Assembly: GCA_016490735.1 (NCBI GenBank)
Contig: JAEMWC010000232.1
Coordinates: 217,001-281,000, forward strand
Length of the DNA: 64,000 nucleotides
Direction of reading: 5' to 3'
DNA from: Pachyseris speciosa
Taxonomy: Eukaryota; Cnidaria; Anthozoa; Scleractinia; Pachyseridae
The position numbers were made by a program, and so were the translations under genes. Shown in pieces: positions 34,881 through 45,888 of this stretch (positions are counted from its first letter, which is position 1; every line of letters starts with the position of its first letter). The notes under the pieces are model-generated. The model saw only the letters and a list, made by a program, of their open reading frames with translations. It was not told where the DNA came from and made no database searches.

Positions 34881-36095
34881 AGGATTCTGATAGGATCTGG
34901 CCAAAGGCTTAATACCCTCACTGCTTCCCGATCAGTCACAATGAATGGTACTCAGGTGAAACTGAGGTTGTAACTACAAAATCCGCACTTGGTGTGTCAA
35001 TTGACGACTAACTCAGCTGGAATTGTCACATCGTAGGGGCACCCAACGAGCCAAATCAGCCAAAAGCTGTAGAAAGGCATTTTAAGTACCTTATGGTGTT
35101 TGAAGTCTGTTTAAAGTGATGTTTTCATAAGCTAGAAGAAGTTTATCTGTTCGGATTCCCTAGCTGAAATTTTAATTGACCGAAAATGTTAGGGAACAAA
35201 ATCTTCCTTTGAGAAAATGCAAGCGGAAATGAACTTTCCACGAACTTTCTAGTGAACTATTTTCTTTCCGAAAATGTTAGCGGACGTTTTTGACTGTCAA
35301 AAACTGCAACTACGACCGTTTCGAAAACCTCAGGGGCTATGATTTCTCCATTCCGAATCTTTTAGGCCACATTTTAGTTACGAAAATCCGAGTGTACTCT
35401 TTAATCGACGCCGAAAGTACAAGGCGAATTACCCTCCACCGAACAGATATCTACCGAAACTTGTCGTTGGGTGCCCCTGACATCGAAAAGCTAACCAAAA
35501 AGATCGCTTCTGGAATCGGGGCCTAACGACAACTAGTTCCCCGGGCGACCTTGCATCTTATATACCAAGCTTTAATACAACCGCACTTTGACTATTGTAG
35601 TACTGTTTGGGGAACCTCTGGGGTAACTTAACAAGACAAGCTGCAAAAATTGCAGAATAGAGCTGCTCGCGTTCTGACATTTTCAAATTATGACGCTGAT
35701 GCCGGCCAATTGTTGGAAAAATCTTAAAATGCCTACATGGTTTAGTTCCTGACTATTTAATATTGAATTTCTCTACAATACAAGCTACAACCTGAGGGAC
35801 TCCGAGAACAAACTTAATGTTCGTTTACCTCACACAAATTATTTCAAAAATAGTTTCAGCTATAGTGGCGCCACATTGTGGAATAGCCTTCCTTGCGAGG
35901 CTAGGTGTGTGTAGTCCCAGAGTCGTTCAAACGCGAAATCAGCAAAACTCCCTAGGGCACGGCATTTACGGAATGCAGCTTTTTATTCTAATGTATTTAT
36001 ATAGTATTATGTAGTTATTGTTCAAATAATTTTAGCCGATGAATTGCCCGTGTTTAAATGACGTTTATTGATTGATTGATTGATTCATTGATTGG
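34880..36095 (+). mobile_element. Degenerate LINE RT 3' half with (ATTG)n tail, split by a MITE
   Basis: Translation with several stops and shifts gives VTTKSALGVSIDD, then EKLTKKIASGIGA, YQALIQPHFDYCSTVWG, LQNRAARVLTFSNYDADAG and YSGATLWNSLPCEAR. This is the RT C-terminal region of an L2/CR1-like LINE. The 3' end is an ATTG run at about 36066-36090. Lies between spectrin and MCRS1. Confidence -1.
35034..35479. mobile_element. 446-bp TIR element inside the LINE, 6-bp target duplication
   Basis: Left TAGGGGCACCCAACGA and right TCGTTGGGTGCCCCTG, flanked by ACATCG at 35028-35033 and 35480-35485. Removing the element and one target copy rejoins the LINE frame (CHI then EKLTKKI), which confirms the borders. 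CAGGGG-type ends again resemble hAT. Confidence -1.
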
Positions 36096-36237
36096 TTTGC
36101 TATTAACTTGTAATCTTTAGGTGAAAGTGAAAATAAAGATTGAATTGCTTTCAAGAGTTATTTTATTGTATTTTTCCATTTGACTTTCTTTCCTTCAAAT
36201 TTTCCCGTCCGTTTTCACTTTCTGTAGCCACAAACTA

Positions 36238-36405
36238 TCAGCCCCCACTGTTGGGTCGCTGTACCACCAACAGTGGTACAGCGACTAATAGAAACTACTA
36301 CAACAACAAGTTTATTCAGTATTTTATTACCATTTTGTACAGGTGTTACCGATTAATAGAAATTAATAGATTAATAGAAATTAATAGATTAATAGAAACT
36401 ATAGC
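36238..36405. repeat. Small palindrome and attaatag tandem repeat
   Basis: ttgggtcgctgtaccac and gtggtacagcgactaa form a hairpin with a caaca loop at 36250-36287. Shortly after, gattaatagaaattaata repeats in tandem to about 36400. Confidence -1.
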
Positions 36406-37147
36406 ATAATTGCTCATACTTCTACAAGACTTTACAAGAGAACATCATGAAAACGGATGCAGGGCTACCGAAAGGCATCAAGGGTAACTCGTCAGGGTAT
36501 GAACCACAACGATAGTGTGAAAACACCCCAGTTGATTGCAATGATTGGTTAGAACCACTTTCCGGTTTGGGTGGACTAATCTTCCTTTGAACAGTTACTT
36601 ATCAACGCAGTCTTCCGTCACCCAAATTCACCAAAGACCGTCAGAATCACCAATGCCTCGCTCGCAAATGTAAGAAATCAAGGAGGCCAAAATGTAACCT
36701 TGTGGTATTTTTTTCCCATTCCAGAGTCCGTTGAACGGCGAACAAAGACCGCGGCTTGTTACAGTTAACCAGAGTAAAGCCACTTCTATAAAAATTACGT
36801 GTTTAAATTAAAGGAAACACAGACAACGTCAAATTCGCATGGAAAGCCAATTTTACTACAACTTTCGTAGAGTTTAATATGTTTGTTACATTTTAAACCA
36901 CAAACGGGGTCAGGAGGTTAAAAGGAAGACCTTTATTCTGTTTAATATAGTTGGCAACGTGTTCATGGCCACAGCTCCTTATTGCGGAAACGCTTTAACA
37001 GTGGCGATATTTCTTGGTACCAAACAGACAAAACGTAGCTTGTCTCCCAATATCTTTCCCAGGTTCAAGCTGCAGTTTTCAATATTTCCACACTGGACAT
37101 TCTAGATTTCACCAGTCTGTCCTTGGGTTGTCTCGGCAGGTAAGGCA

Positions 37148-38772
37148 TTATGTAACTTTTCCATGCTGTGCAGGCGTTGGTTGTTTTACTTCCTTATTTC
37201 CACCGGGAAGATCTTGGTTTATCAGAAACACAAACCGAAGACCACAGATCTGTTGAGGAAGGAGTGTACTAAAACGTAAATGTGAGCATTTAGCGAAGTG
37301 CTTTTGCGTAGTTACATGTAATTAATTACTATCTTTTGAACCACATTGAACGCAAAATCGCTACAAATCAATCAGAACCCCCAGACAAGCACGCAACTAG
37401 TAGCAAACGCGAGGCATTCGCAACACGGCAGAGCACTGAGAAACATGTAAGCGTGCCAAGCACGCCAAGCACGGGAAAACACGTAACCGTTGCCGAGCGC
37501 GTGAAAACATGGAGTCGGTACCAAGCGCAAGGAAACATGAAACTGCTACCGAGCGCGGGAAAACGCGTGACCCGTGCCAATCGCTGGAAAACATGGAGTC
37601 CGCGCCAAGGGCGGGAAAAGATGGAACCACATTCGTATTCTCGGTATTGAACTGGATCTAGCATGAAGTGGAGGCTCTAGCACGTAGTGGAGGCTCTAGC
37701 ATGAAGTGGAGGCTCTTGTGGGGGAATACATTTACACATGAAAAGGTTCCTCCGTTTAAGCCTCGTGTGCACGCTAGTTCCAGCTCATTACAGAGAATAC
37801 GAATAAGGTCTATTCTCATATGCGTTCTTCACTCGGATTGGCTAACATAGAACTAGCATTTGTAGTTAAACTGTCAGAGTCCAGTTAACACTGAATACGC
37901 AGAACCGACACTCGCAAGGCTTCTAACCAAAGCCCAGATAAAATACAAAGACGTTAATACGCTATCTCGCAATTATGGACTAAAAAGATGATATTGACTA
38001 GCTTACCTCAAATGTTGAGTTGTGATGGAGTCTCGCTTTGGTTCCCAAGACGACTGGTTTGCCGTCTATGAACAGCGGTCTTCGACCCTCATTGACAACA
38101 CAGTATTCTCCGTCACTACGAAGTTTGATAACTGCCTGGGCAGAAAATAAACGGCAATAAACGCTGAACATTGAAATATCTTGCGTTTCTGGTAAAAAGG
38201 AGATTCAGTACATTTTACATCTACAAAATAGTTTCTTTCGATGATAAAGCCGCCGACTAGGGAACTTAAAAATTTATAGTATATGTGAATACCTTTCTGG
38301 ATTTATAGTATATGTGAACACCTTTCTGGAATCGGAATCGTTTCACTTGGTTAAGCGTTCTCTATTCAGATAACAGTAACCTACGCTCACTGACCATTGG
38401 GAAACTGTCATTTCTCACCAACCAATGTTTGTTTTCTTAGCCTTTGCAGCGAAATCTGAACTTTGAATTGGGGCGAGGTTTAATTGATGTCGAATTAAAC
38501 AAGCGTACGTACCAGACTCTGTTTTTGTCAAGTGCACCTTCTAGTTTGTCGAAACTTGTACGCTTTCGAGCGAACAAACGTGATTTTAAAAAGAGCATCA
38601 GCCAGCAAGATAAAACAGAGAGGATTTCATAGCCTTATTTTCCTAAAGGTAATGTCTACTAGAAAGCAGAATAAATTGTATTTACTTGTCGCCGTGAGAT
38701 CTTCCAGGCTGGTCCTTCCAAAGACAAATCCACATCGACGTGATTGTCGGCTGTAGATCTCCCGACGCTGAT
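37148..38772 (-). CDS. MCRS1: MCRS1 exons 10-12: forkhead-associated (FHA) domain and C-terminus
   Basis: Exons 38686-38772, 38007-38135 and 37148-37249 encode residues 340-444. DVDLSLEGPAWKISRRQAVI is the FHA entry (the SR of the conserved GRxxxxxISR turn is present). VVNEGRRPLFIDGKPVVLGT and RLHHNSTFEICGLRFVFLIN complete the beta sandwich. FHA domains bind phosphothreonine peptides. The last exon ends after QDLPGGNKEVKQPTPAQHGK-V-T, a short tail unlike the human C-terminus, so the tail is less certain than the core. Confidence -1.
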
Positions 38773-41700
38773 CTGATTCACACAAAAAGAAATACAAAAA
38801 AAAAACCAACAGTCAATATTCACCGCAACAAGGCTTATTAGTTACCCTACAATAGTTACAGGTGTGGTTGAAAACAGGCTTACATCAGGCTGTACAGTGG
38901 GTAAGATGGTGGGAAATGCCGGAATAAGAAAGGTATTAGCCTGCGAGCAAGCTCTCTATTGGTGTTTCATGCTACATTAATTCCTGGCGCGACTCGCGCG
39001 AGTAGCGAACCTCTGTTGCGATTGGCTGGAGTAATTGCTTTGGTTTTACGACACTCAACTGAAACGCGCTCTTAAGACAAAACATATCACGTTACCTCTC
39101 TGGAGCGCATGAGGTAGCGGACCAGCCGGCCCCTCAGCACAGCTAGTGTATGTGAATCAAACTCACTGGCTGGAGTCACAGTGGTAGTGCCAGCTGAGAA
39201 CAAATCCAAAAACACTGTTAGTGTTTATCATCTACAACCCCTAAAAAAATCAATTCACTAACTTACTTGTCGCATTCAGTTTTTCCACGATAACTTGCCA
39301 AAGGGGGATTTCTGTCTCCAGGAGACGAATTTCTCTCTTGTTGCGCTTGTCAGCTAACGAAAGCTCTTGTTCTAAATTGTCATCTCTCGCTTCCCTGGTA
39401 TACAAATAAAAGAGGATTTATTTTCTAATGATAGATACAAGAGACACAACCTTTCACTATTATGGAGACCTATAGCATCACTTCTTACTTCATGAAATAA
39501 AGTGGGCAAGGCCACATATGGTTAGTGTTAATGATTTGAAAAACATCCGGCTTGTAAGTGAGTGCTTTCCACATTTTATTGTGTGTTGTCAAATGATAGA
39601 AAAGTCGGTTCTATCAGAAATATTATCATGTATGTTTTTCTCTCCTTTATACTTTAGTTCTACATATCTGTTTCTCTTCTTTTCTTTCTTGTTTTTCTAT
39701 TGATACGCTTGTGAGAGAACCGGTCGTTTCGCGTACAAGTCGTCTCGCCTACCGGTACAACTCGATTCGCCTACAGTTAAGGCGATTCGCTACCACACGC
39801 AAAGTCAATTCGCCAGCACGCTCAAGTTTACGTTTTCCACGCGTTAGATTTAGAACAGTTTGCTACATATAAAGGTTTGCTATGGATGTCCAAGCGTAAC
39901 AAAATATCAATTTGATCAAATTTCATGTCACACTTACAAAAGCTCTGCATCAGTGATTTGCTCCTCAGCATCAGAAAAGCTCATTGAATGCTCCGCTGTG
40001 GAAACTGAAGACGAAATTGGAAGGAATTTAGATGTGGTGCCCTCAGTTTGATTGAATGACTGAATAACTGTCTGACTGACAGACTTACTATCTGCCTAAC
40101 ATACTGACTGACTGACTGACTGACTGACTGACTGACTGCTGACTGACTGACTGACTGGCTGACTGACTGACTGGCTGGCTCAGTGACTGGCTGACTGACT
40201 GACTGACTGACTGACTGACTGACTGACTGACTGACTGACTGACTGACTGACTGACTGACTGACTGACTGACTGGCTGACTGATTGACTGGCTGGCTCACT
40301 GACTGGTTCACTGAATGACTGACTCGATGACCAACTGACTCAATCACTCACTCACTGACTTGATTACCTGTCTGGTCAGAGAGAAGTTGGTATTGCCGCA
40401 TGTGAAGCCAGTGATTCCTTAAAGCCTTGGATGATCGACACTGGTGAAACACAGCAGGGTTTTTATCTAACAAATCTTGAAATAACTCCAAAGATGCTGG
40501 ACTATTCTGAAAACAAAAATAACATTGATCAATAATATTTTCTTAAAACCTAACCAAGCAAATATTAAGGTCAATAGCCGACGTTTTGGCGTCATTGTGA
40601 CACCATTCTCAAGGCAAAGTGAATAAAAAATGCGAAGATTTGATTTCCATACAGTCTCTATAAATTAGTATAATAACAAAGGATCACAAGTTCTTCAAGT
40701 GAATACCCTTGCGCGAATCGAGTCCGTTTGCACGTTTAGGGATGGTTTAAGTTTTGTTAGAAACATTTAGTAAGCACATGAAATTGTTCTGAAAGACGAG
40801 GTACGTTTGAGTTACGTTCGCTCAAATAATGTCAACATAACTTCTGTTAAAAATAAAATAAATAGACAATTTTATTTATTGTAACAAGGGTCGTAGACTG
40901 GCAAACCTGTGGCCCTCCCTAAATTACATTACAAATAAAAAGAAAGCATTACTATATTTAGGATATGGCTTTGCAACTGCAGTGCTAGTTCCATTTTCTG
41001 CACTCAAGGGAGCATGCCTATGGCGACAATGGTTACCGGTATATTTTCTATGAATACCAAAAAATAATCTTTAAGAAAATGTATGACATACAGCTGGAAT
41101 GTTTGCTAAGATATGTTCTTCATCTTTGCTCCACAATGCATTGTTTTGCGCCGCAGCTATGACATCTGGCGGAAGTTGTTTGATCGCTGTCGTAGCCAAC
41201 CTTGGGGGATGATGAACAGTGTATAATTATGGCTAATAAGTTATGATGGGCCCTGTTTCTACATGCAACATTCTCGCTTGTAGATTCAATTTAATCGCAA
41301 AACAAGATTCTTTATACATAGCTTCTGTCAGTAAAGGCAAATTTGACATTATCCTTGATAAAAGCCTGCATATATATTGCATTTCTTTCAAGGCACTCAG
41401 TTAGAAACTGCTGATAATGCTTAAAATTTTAGGCATTTTTACCCTCCAGGGCCAATGAGGAATCTCTTGATTTGGTACCAATACCCCTTGTGTCTATTAG
41501 TTTTGCCCACTTTCCCACTTCTATTCAAGTAAAAAGAGAAACCCTTCAGATTTTTTCATTGGTTCTTGCAATCTTTGAATGTTCTTACCAGTATATCCAA
41601 GTTAAACAGCTTGCAGAAAGATTGCAATGCAATCACGATCACACATTATTTTACAATTGTCTTGGCAATAAAACAAGAAAAGAATTTTTTGAATATAAAG

Positions 41701-44700
41701 AGAAAGTCTTAAGATTATTTTCATTGATTTTCGTAATCTTTGAATGGTCTGATATCCCACATGAAGAATACCTTGCTTTGAATGGTAGGGCTAACAAAAA
41801 TAATTAATTAATTAATTAATGATTAACCCATTGACGCCCAAGACTTTTCACAGTTTTGAGTGATTTTCTGTATATAAACGATCCATAGGATTTTGTGACT
41901 CCATATTTGGGGTTGCCATGGAAAGTGCTGCTGTTCTAAAACACTATAGGCACGAGTTTTCAAGAAACATCATTCTGACGTAGCCATTTTGCTTCGTTGA
42001 GTGATAATAATGGCTCAAATATGGTTTGTATGCAATTTTTGGTAAGTTTACAGCCATCTTTCATCTTTAGTAGCTGCCTGATGAGCATCATTAAGCATGA
42101 AGGTAGCCAAGAGTCCACTTTCTCAAAGAAGCGAGTTAGGTGATGTACTTCATTAGCGAATTTGGCTCCTTGCTTGTGGAACTGTTAAAATGGCCGCTCC
42201 AAAACGAAGTAGCTTTGGGACTCAACTACTGATGAATTTCTTGACCTACCATGGCATATTTTGGAACTTGCAACCACTGAAGAACACAACAAGCGAGAAA
42301 TTTTGATGGTAGGTCGGAGTGGCTGTAGACTTAGTATAAATACGAAATATGTGGGGTTAGGAATGAACGCTGTCAAAATTTCTGGCTACTTCCCAGCGTG
42401 CATTGCAGTCGTGATGTTGAAAATTGAGGCAAGGCCAGGATGGACTAGAACCAGAGACTGTGGCTCGGCCAGGGCAAGGAAGAAGAGCAAAACAAATCAC
42501 TTCTAAGCTAGACGTAGGACTGAATTTTGCTGTGAATGTTGTGGGTTAGCAACGATGATTTCCTTAAAAAAAACTGAAGGCAAAAACATGATTTTTGTTG
42601 TTTTTCTATGACGTTAAAAATGGTCATTTTTGTTATTGTGCAAATTTAGACTCTGTTATTCTGCAAATATCCCTGCCTTTTTTGTGTTTATTGGGTTTCT
42701 CAATTTGAAGGACTTTCTAGTCAATGCTCACAACTGATAGTTAAGGCAATGTTCGCACGGTTGAAAAAGTTGCAATTTTTTAAAGCAGCGAAGTCTTGTA
42801 CAGGCGCATGAGGGCGCATTGGATCTTAATGGGTTAACAAGCAAACCTTGACACCACTGGGTCGTAAAGAAGTTGGTACCATCGCTCTTGTACTTCCTTC
42901 TGACTGAATCGACAGGAGAACTTTACTCCAAGGTAAACAGCAGTTAAGTCATTTGTCTAAAACAAAAGGGAACAAATCTTAAGTTTCAGCAGAGATCAAT
43001 AATAATTATTATTCACCTTACACTTGGACTCTTTGAAATTTTAGTGTTAACACTTATAGGAGAACTTTTGATTAAGTCACATCCCTAGATAATGTAACTT
43101 GCTGTTTTAATAACTACTTTGTACACTGTAGGTACAGTATTCTCACAGAAATTGACCCCAAAAAAGTACTGTCAATCTTACAGATAAGAGGGGGTGTCAG
43201 GTCAAAAACCCTACAAGGTCAGCTGCATGACCCCAGAAATTAATAGAAAATAAAAAACAGTTTTGTGGGAGCATGGAAATCCAACTCAAAAACTTATGTG
43301 GAACCCTGACTATTGTGTTCTTTTATTTGAAGAAAACATCCCCATTATTCTCTCTGTAGTAAATCCAAACTCCTGCTCATATTCTAAATCATCCCTCCAA
43401 CAGCCTCTGACCAGTTGGGATTCTTAATACCACAAGGTTTCACTTGTTTCAATCATTATTTATTTCATTATGCTTTGGAAGTCCCACAAAGGGATTGGAT
43501 AATTAAGTCTATTACTATTACTAAATTTCATCCTCATTCAAACATTTCATCATTAATTTACCTGTTGAATGGCAGTGATGAGAGCCAAATCATCTGCTGG
43601 TCTCCATCGTCCAAAATCCTTATTGACTTGAGGATTCTGCAATGAACAGAAATAACATGCCTTCACTCTTCCTAGACCCAGTGCTAGACAAAACTCTAAC
43701 TTTCTTCTACAGCTGTATGAGGTCACCCCACAAAAATGCTTCTGTGTACTAAGGATCTCTATAACTTACAAAAGTAACAATCAAAACAAAACAATTCTCA
43801 AAAAAGCCATTAAAGCACTAACCTTGCTTTTCCGTTGTTTTCTAGAAGGGCCTTTACCTGTTGGCTAAATAAGAACATAAAACAGAATGAAAACTAAGAG
43901 GTGTGATTTATTCAACGCTGTCAGTGACACGCAAACTTGTAAGAAAAAGAATTCTCAGTTCTCTTACAGGAGTTGAACCTATGACCTTCTGTGTAGGAGT
44001 TCAAATGCTCTACCACTTAGCTACAAGAGACGCTTAGGCCATTAAGGTCCATGTGACAAACATCCTGAATACTGGTAGGATCAGAATATCAATAGGTGTT
44101 AAAGTGCACCTAAACCCCAAATTTTTTGTCGCTAAAATACATCTTTGCACCTGTTTGAAATGCATCGCGCCTTTTTTTCTAAATCTTGACTAGTTATTTT
44201 TATTTTTCTAGGGTGCTAAAGTTGCAAAATCTGGCGCCCATTGTCTGCCCCTCGACCGAGTCAGAAGAGGCTTGGGTCTATTCTCGATTTGACGTCACAA
44301 ATTGAATTACATCGCATTAAGTCTTTGTAAACATGCATACAAAGCAGTTTGTGACATCAAATCGAGAATAGACCCAAGCCCCTTCTGACCCGGTTGTGGG
44401 GCAGAAGATGGCCAGATTTTGCAACTTTTACACCCTAGAAAAGTCAAAATAACTAGTAAAAAAAATGGTAAAAAGGCACAATGCATTTCAAACAGGTGCG
44501 AAGATTTATTTTCGCGAAAAAAAATTGGGGGTTTAGGAGCACTTTAAGTAATAATAATTATTATGATCAAAATTAGGTCATAGAAAATTTCTAGCTTGGT
44601 ACATGTAAATGAATGAAAGATGGGATTTAATCAACACTGTCATGTGCAAACTCAGAAAAAAGAATTCAGATTTCTCCAGACAGTAGTCAAATCTATGACC

Positions 44701-45278
44701 TTCCGATTGCTAGTTCAGATGCTCTACCACTGAGCAGCCCTGTCAAAATGTTTTGTAGTGGGCATCATAGCTGGAGTAGTAGGCAGCGACTGTCAGTGGC
44801 CCTTACCTGCTGGAGAACTCACGGTGAAGTCAACATGTTAAGTGGCAAATAATTGACAGTAGGCGGTAAAATTGCCAGTTGCCGGCACATTTTCAAAGGG
44901 CTGCACTGAGCTAGATCACATCTTTCACTCATTTACCATACTAGAAATTTAACACCTCAATCTCATCACAAAATGAAAACTGTCATATACCACACTGCTG
45001 TCAAAACTACAGTTCATCTATTTACTTACCAAAGGTCTTTTAAGGGTGGCATCCTTTTCCAATCCAGTAATGTCAACTCTCTGCTTTGAGGCTTTTTTGA
45101 GGCTACTTTCCACAAGCTCATCATCAAACTTCTTTCTCTTTATTGAGCGTGAGGAGCTGCGGCGTGGAGTACCACGCCCTTGTCGTGCAATCGGTGCAGG
45201 AGGATTTGTGCTTCTCGCTGCTGGCCGGGGAATTGGTACTGGAGGATTTGGTAAAGATGTAGGAGGTAAGGACGCCAT
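37148..45278 (-). CDS. MCRS1: Microspherule protein 1, complete, 12 coding exons, 444 aa
   Basis: Exons: 45030-45278, 43823-43864, 43562-43636, 42847-42956, 41092-41200, 40368-40506, 39938-40004, 39267-39394, 39096-39193, 38686-38772, 38007-38135, 37148-37249. All introns are GT-AG, the phases chain exactly, and the total is 1335 bp including a TAA stop at 37148-37150. The start ATG has an in-frame TAA two codons upstream. Hallmarks of MCRS1: SRSIKRKKFDDELVESSL near residue 50, the MCRS_N domain around 98-290 (FGRWRPADDLALITAIQQTN, QERWYQLLYDPVV), and a C-terminal FHA domain. Length is close to the human protein (462 aa). MCRS1 is a nuclear and centrosomal subunit of the INO80 remodelling and NSL (KAT8) acetyltransferase complexes and stabilises spindle microtubule minus ends. 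A non-coding first exon further upstream is possible and not resolved. Confidence -1.
37390..37632. repeat. Degenerate minisatellite, unit about 29-30 bp, 3' of MCRS1 introns' last exon
   Basis: Units follow the pattern ccgagcgcgggaaaac-atg- with changes (gtaccaagcgcaaggaaaca, ccgtgccaatcgctggaaaa). It lies in the last MCRS1 intron (37250-38006). A second short tandem of 21 bp (agcatgaagtggaggctcta) follows at 37658-37713. Confidence -1.
38277..38335. repeat. Tandem duplication of about 29 bp
   Basis: ggatttatagtatatgtgaa- with the following tacctttct is repeated directly with one change. In an MCRS1 intron. Confidence -1.
39096..42956 (-). CDS. MCRS1: MCRS1 exons 4-9: MCRS_N domain and coiled-coil segment
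   Basis: Exons 42847-42956, 41092-41200, 40368-40506, 39938-40004, 39267-39394 and 39096-39193. The first three give the conserved VYLGVKFSCRFSQKEVQERW, KQLPPDVIAAAQNNALWSKD and ELFQDLLDKNPAVFHQCRSS stretches of MCRS_N. The next two give SFSDAEEQITDAELL and a charged helix (EQELSLADKRNKREIRLLET) that is probably coiled coil. The last gives LAVLRGRLVRYLMRSRE, a strongly conserved MCRS1 block just before the FHA. Three of these exons start or end out of phase 0, so the phase chain is good support. Confidence -1.
40100..40345. repeat. GACT microsatellite filling an MCRS1 intron
   Basis: Tract of gact units with ggct interruptions that takes up most of the 363-bp intron between exons 6 and 7, ending some 22 bp from the exon 6 splice donor (exon edge 40368). 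Confidence -1.
41823..42837 (+). mobile_element. piggyBac-like relic, TTAA-bounded, 1015 bp
   Basis: Starts TTAA-CCCATTGACGCCC and ends AATGGG-TTAA: a TTAA target with CCC/GGG ends. The 3' part (42261-42560) translates to VGRSGCRLSINTKYVGLG, SGYFPACIAVVMLKI, a basic stretch, then after a frame shift RTEFCCECCG. A RxFP box followed by a Cys-rich tail is the layout at the end of piggyBac transposases. No intact frame. It lies between MCRS1 exons 4 and 5, antisense to the gene. Confidence -1.
43960..44030 (-). tRNA. tRNA-like SINE head (degenerate)
   Basis: 71 nt on the minus strand: acceptor TCTCTTG with TAAGAGA (7 pairs), D arm GCtaagtggtagaGC, and T arm ATAGG-TTCAACT-CCTGT. The anticodon stem is poorly paired, so I take it as the head of a SINE that extends left to about 43885. 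A diverged sister copy lies at about 44600-44745. Confidence -1.
44099..44547. mobile_element. 449-bp foldback element
   Basis: Ends ttaaagtgcacctaaacccc and gggtttaggagcactttaa. Arms of about 190 bp are near-complementary (cttgggtctattctcgattt and aaatcgagaatagacccaag near the centre). Sits in MCRS1 intron 1 between two tRNA-SINE fragments and is related to 3965-4235. Confidence -1.
44600..44745 (-). mobile_element. tRNA-derived SINE fragment
   Basis: Aligns by eye with 43890-44030: shared aaaagaattc, tctatgacctt and ctctaccactgagc blocks. The tRNA-like part has lost base pairing. Confidence -1.
45030..45278 (-). CDS. MCRS1: MCRS1 exon 1: proline-rich N-terminus and nuclear-localisation-type basic cluster
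   Basis: Encodes residues 1-83. It begins MASLPPTSLPNPPVPIPRPA, a low-complexity Pro-rich tract. A basic run follows (RRSSSRSIKRKKFDDELVES), conserved among MCRS1 proteins and likely a nuclear localisation signal. The donor is CCTTTG|GTAAGT. The ATG abuts, within a few tens of bases, a piggyBac-like relic on the opposite strand that fills the upstream flank to 45888. Confidence -1.
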
Positions 45279-45299
45279 GGGTTATCTAAGCAACATCAA

Positions 45300-45888
45300 A
45301 AAGATGTTGGAATTTGTAAGCGCTGAAGATGACCACAAGCATGAATTTTTGGCGGTAGGTCGGAGTGGCTGTAGGCTTAGTTTATATGTGAAAGAATTGG
45401 GGGAAGGAACGGGCACTGTCAACAATTCTCGTTATTTCCCAGCATGCAATGCGGTCGAGATGTTGAAAATGGCAGGAAGGCCTGAATGCACTGGAACAAA
45501 AGGCTGTATCTACGCTCGGGAGAAGAATATGGACAAAAAAAGTCATTTCTAAGCTAGAACAAGGACTGAATTTTGTTATGATGGTTGAAGTTTGGTTTTT
45601 CGATGATGATTTCTTTAAAAAACTTAAAGGCAAAAAGGGGTATTTTCGTTGCATCTCTTTGACATTAAAAATGGTCAGTTTCGTTCTTGTCCAAACTCAA
45701 AAGGCCATATTTGGTAAAAATCGCTATGTTTCTTGCATTTATTGGATATGCAAATTTAATGGACATTCCATTTTGTGCTCACAACTGACAGTTAAGGCAA
45801 TATTCATGCAATTGAGAAAGTTGCGATGTTTTGAAGCATGGGAGTCTTGTGCGGCCAGTTTTGGCCAGCACGGGTGCCAATGGGTTAA
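45300..45888 (+). mobile_element. piggyBac-like 3' fragment abutting the MCRS1 start codon
   Basis: Translates to FLAVGRSGCRLSLYVKELGE, SRYFPACNAVEMLKMAGRPE and NMDKKSHF, clearly the same protein as 42261-42506. Ends GGTGCCAATGGG-TTAA at 45888. The left part is missing; similarity fades near 45300, only some 20 bp from the MCRS1 ATG at 45278. Confidence -1.

Noticed and set aside
37336..37664. 104-codon + frame and 77-98-codon - frames
   Set aside because: They follow the degenerate 29-30 bp tandem repeat on both strands; low complexity and intronic.
40100..40345. CRISPR-like or other phased array
   Set aside because: A simple GACT tetranucleotide run with no spacers.
45046..45552. 168-codon + strand frame as one gene
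   Set aside because: The first third is the reverse strand of MCRS1 exon 1; only the last part is real protein similarity, and that belongs to the piggyBac-like fragment.
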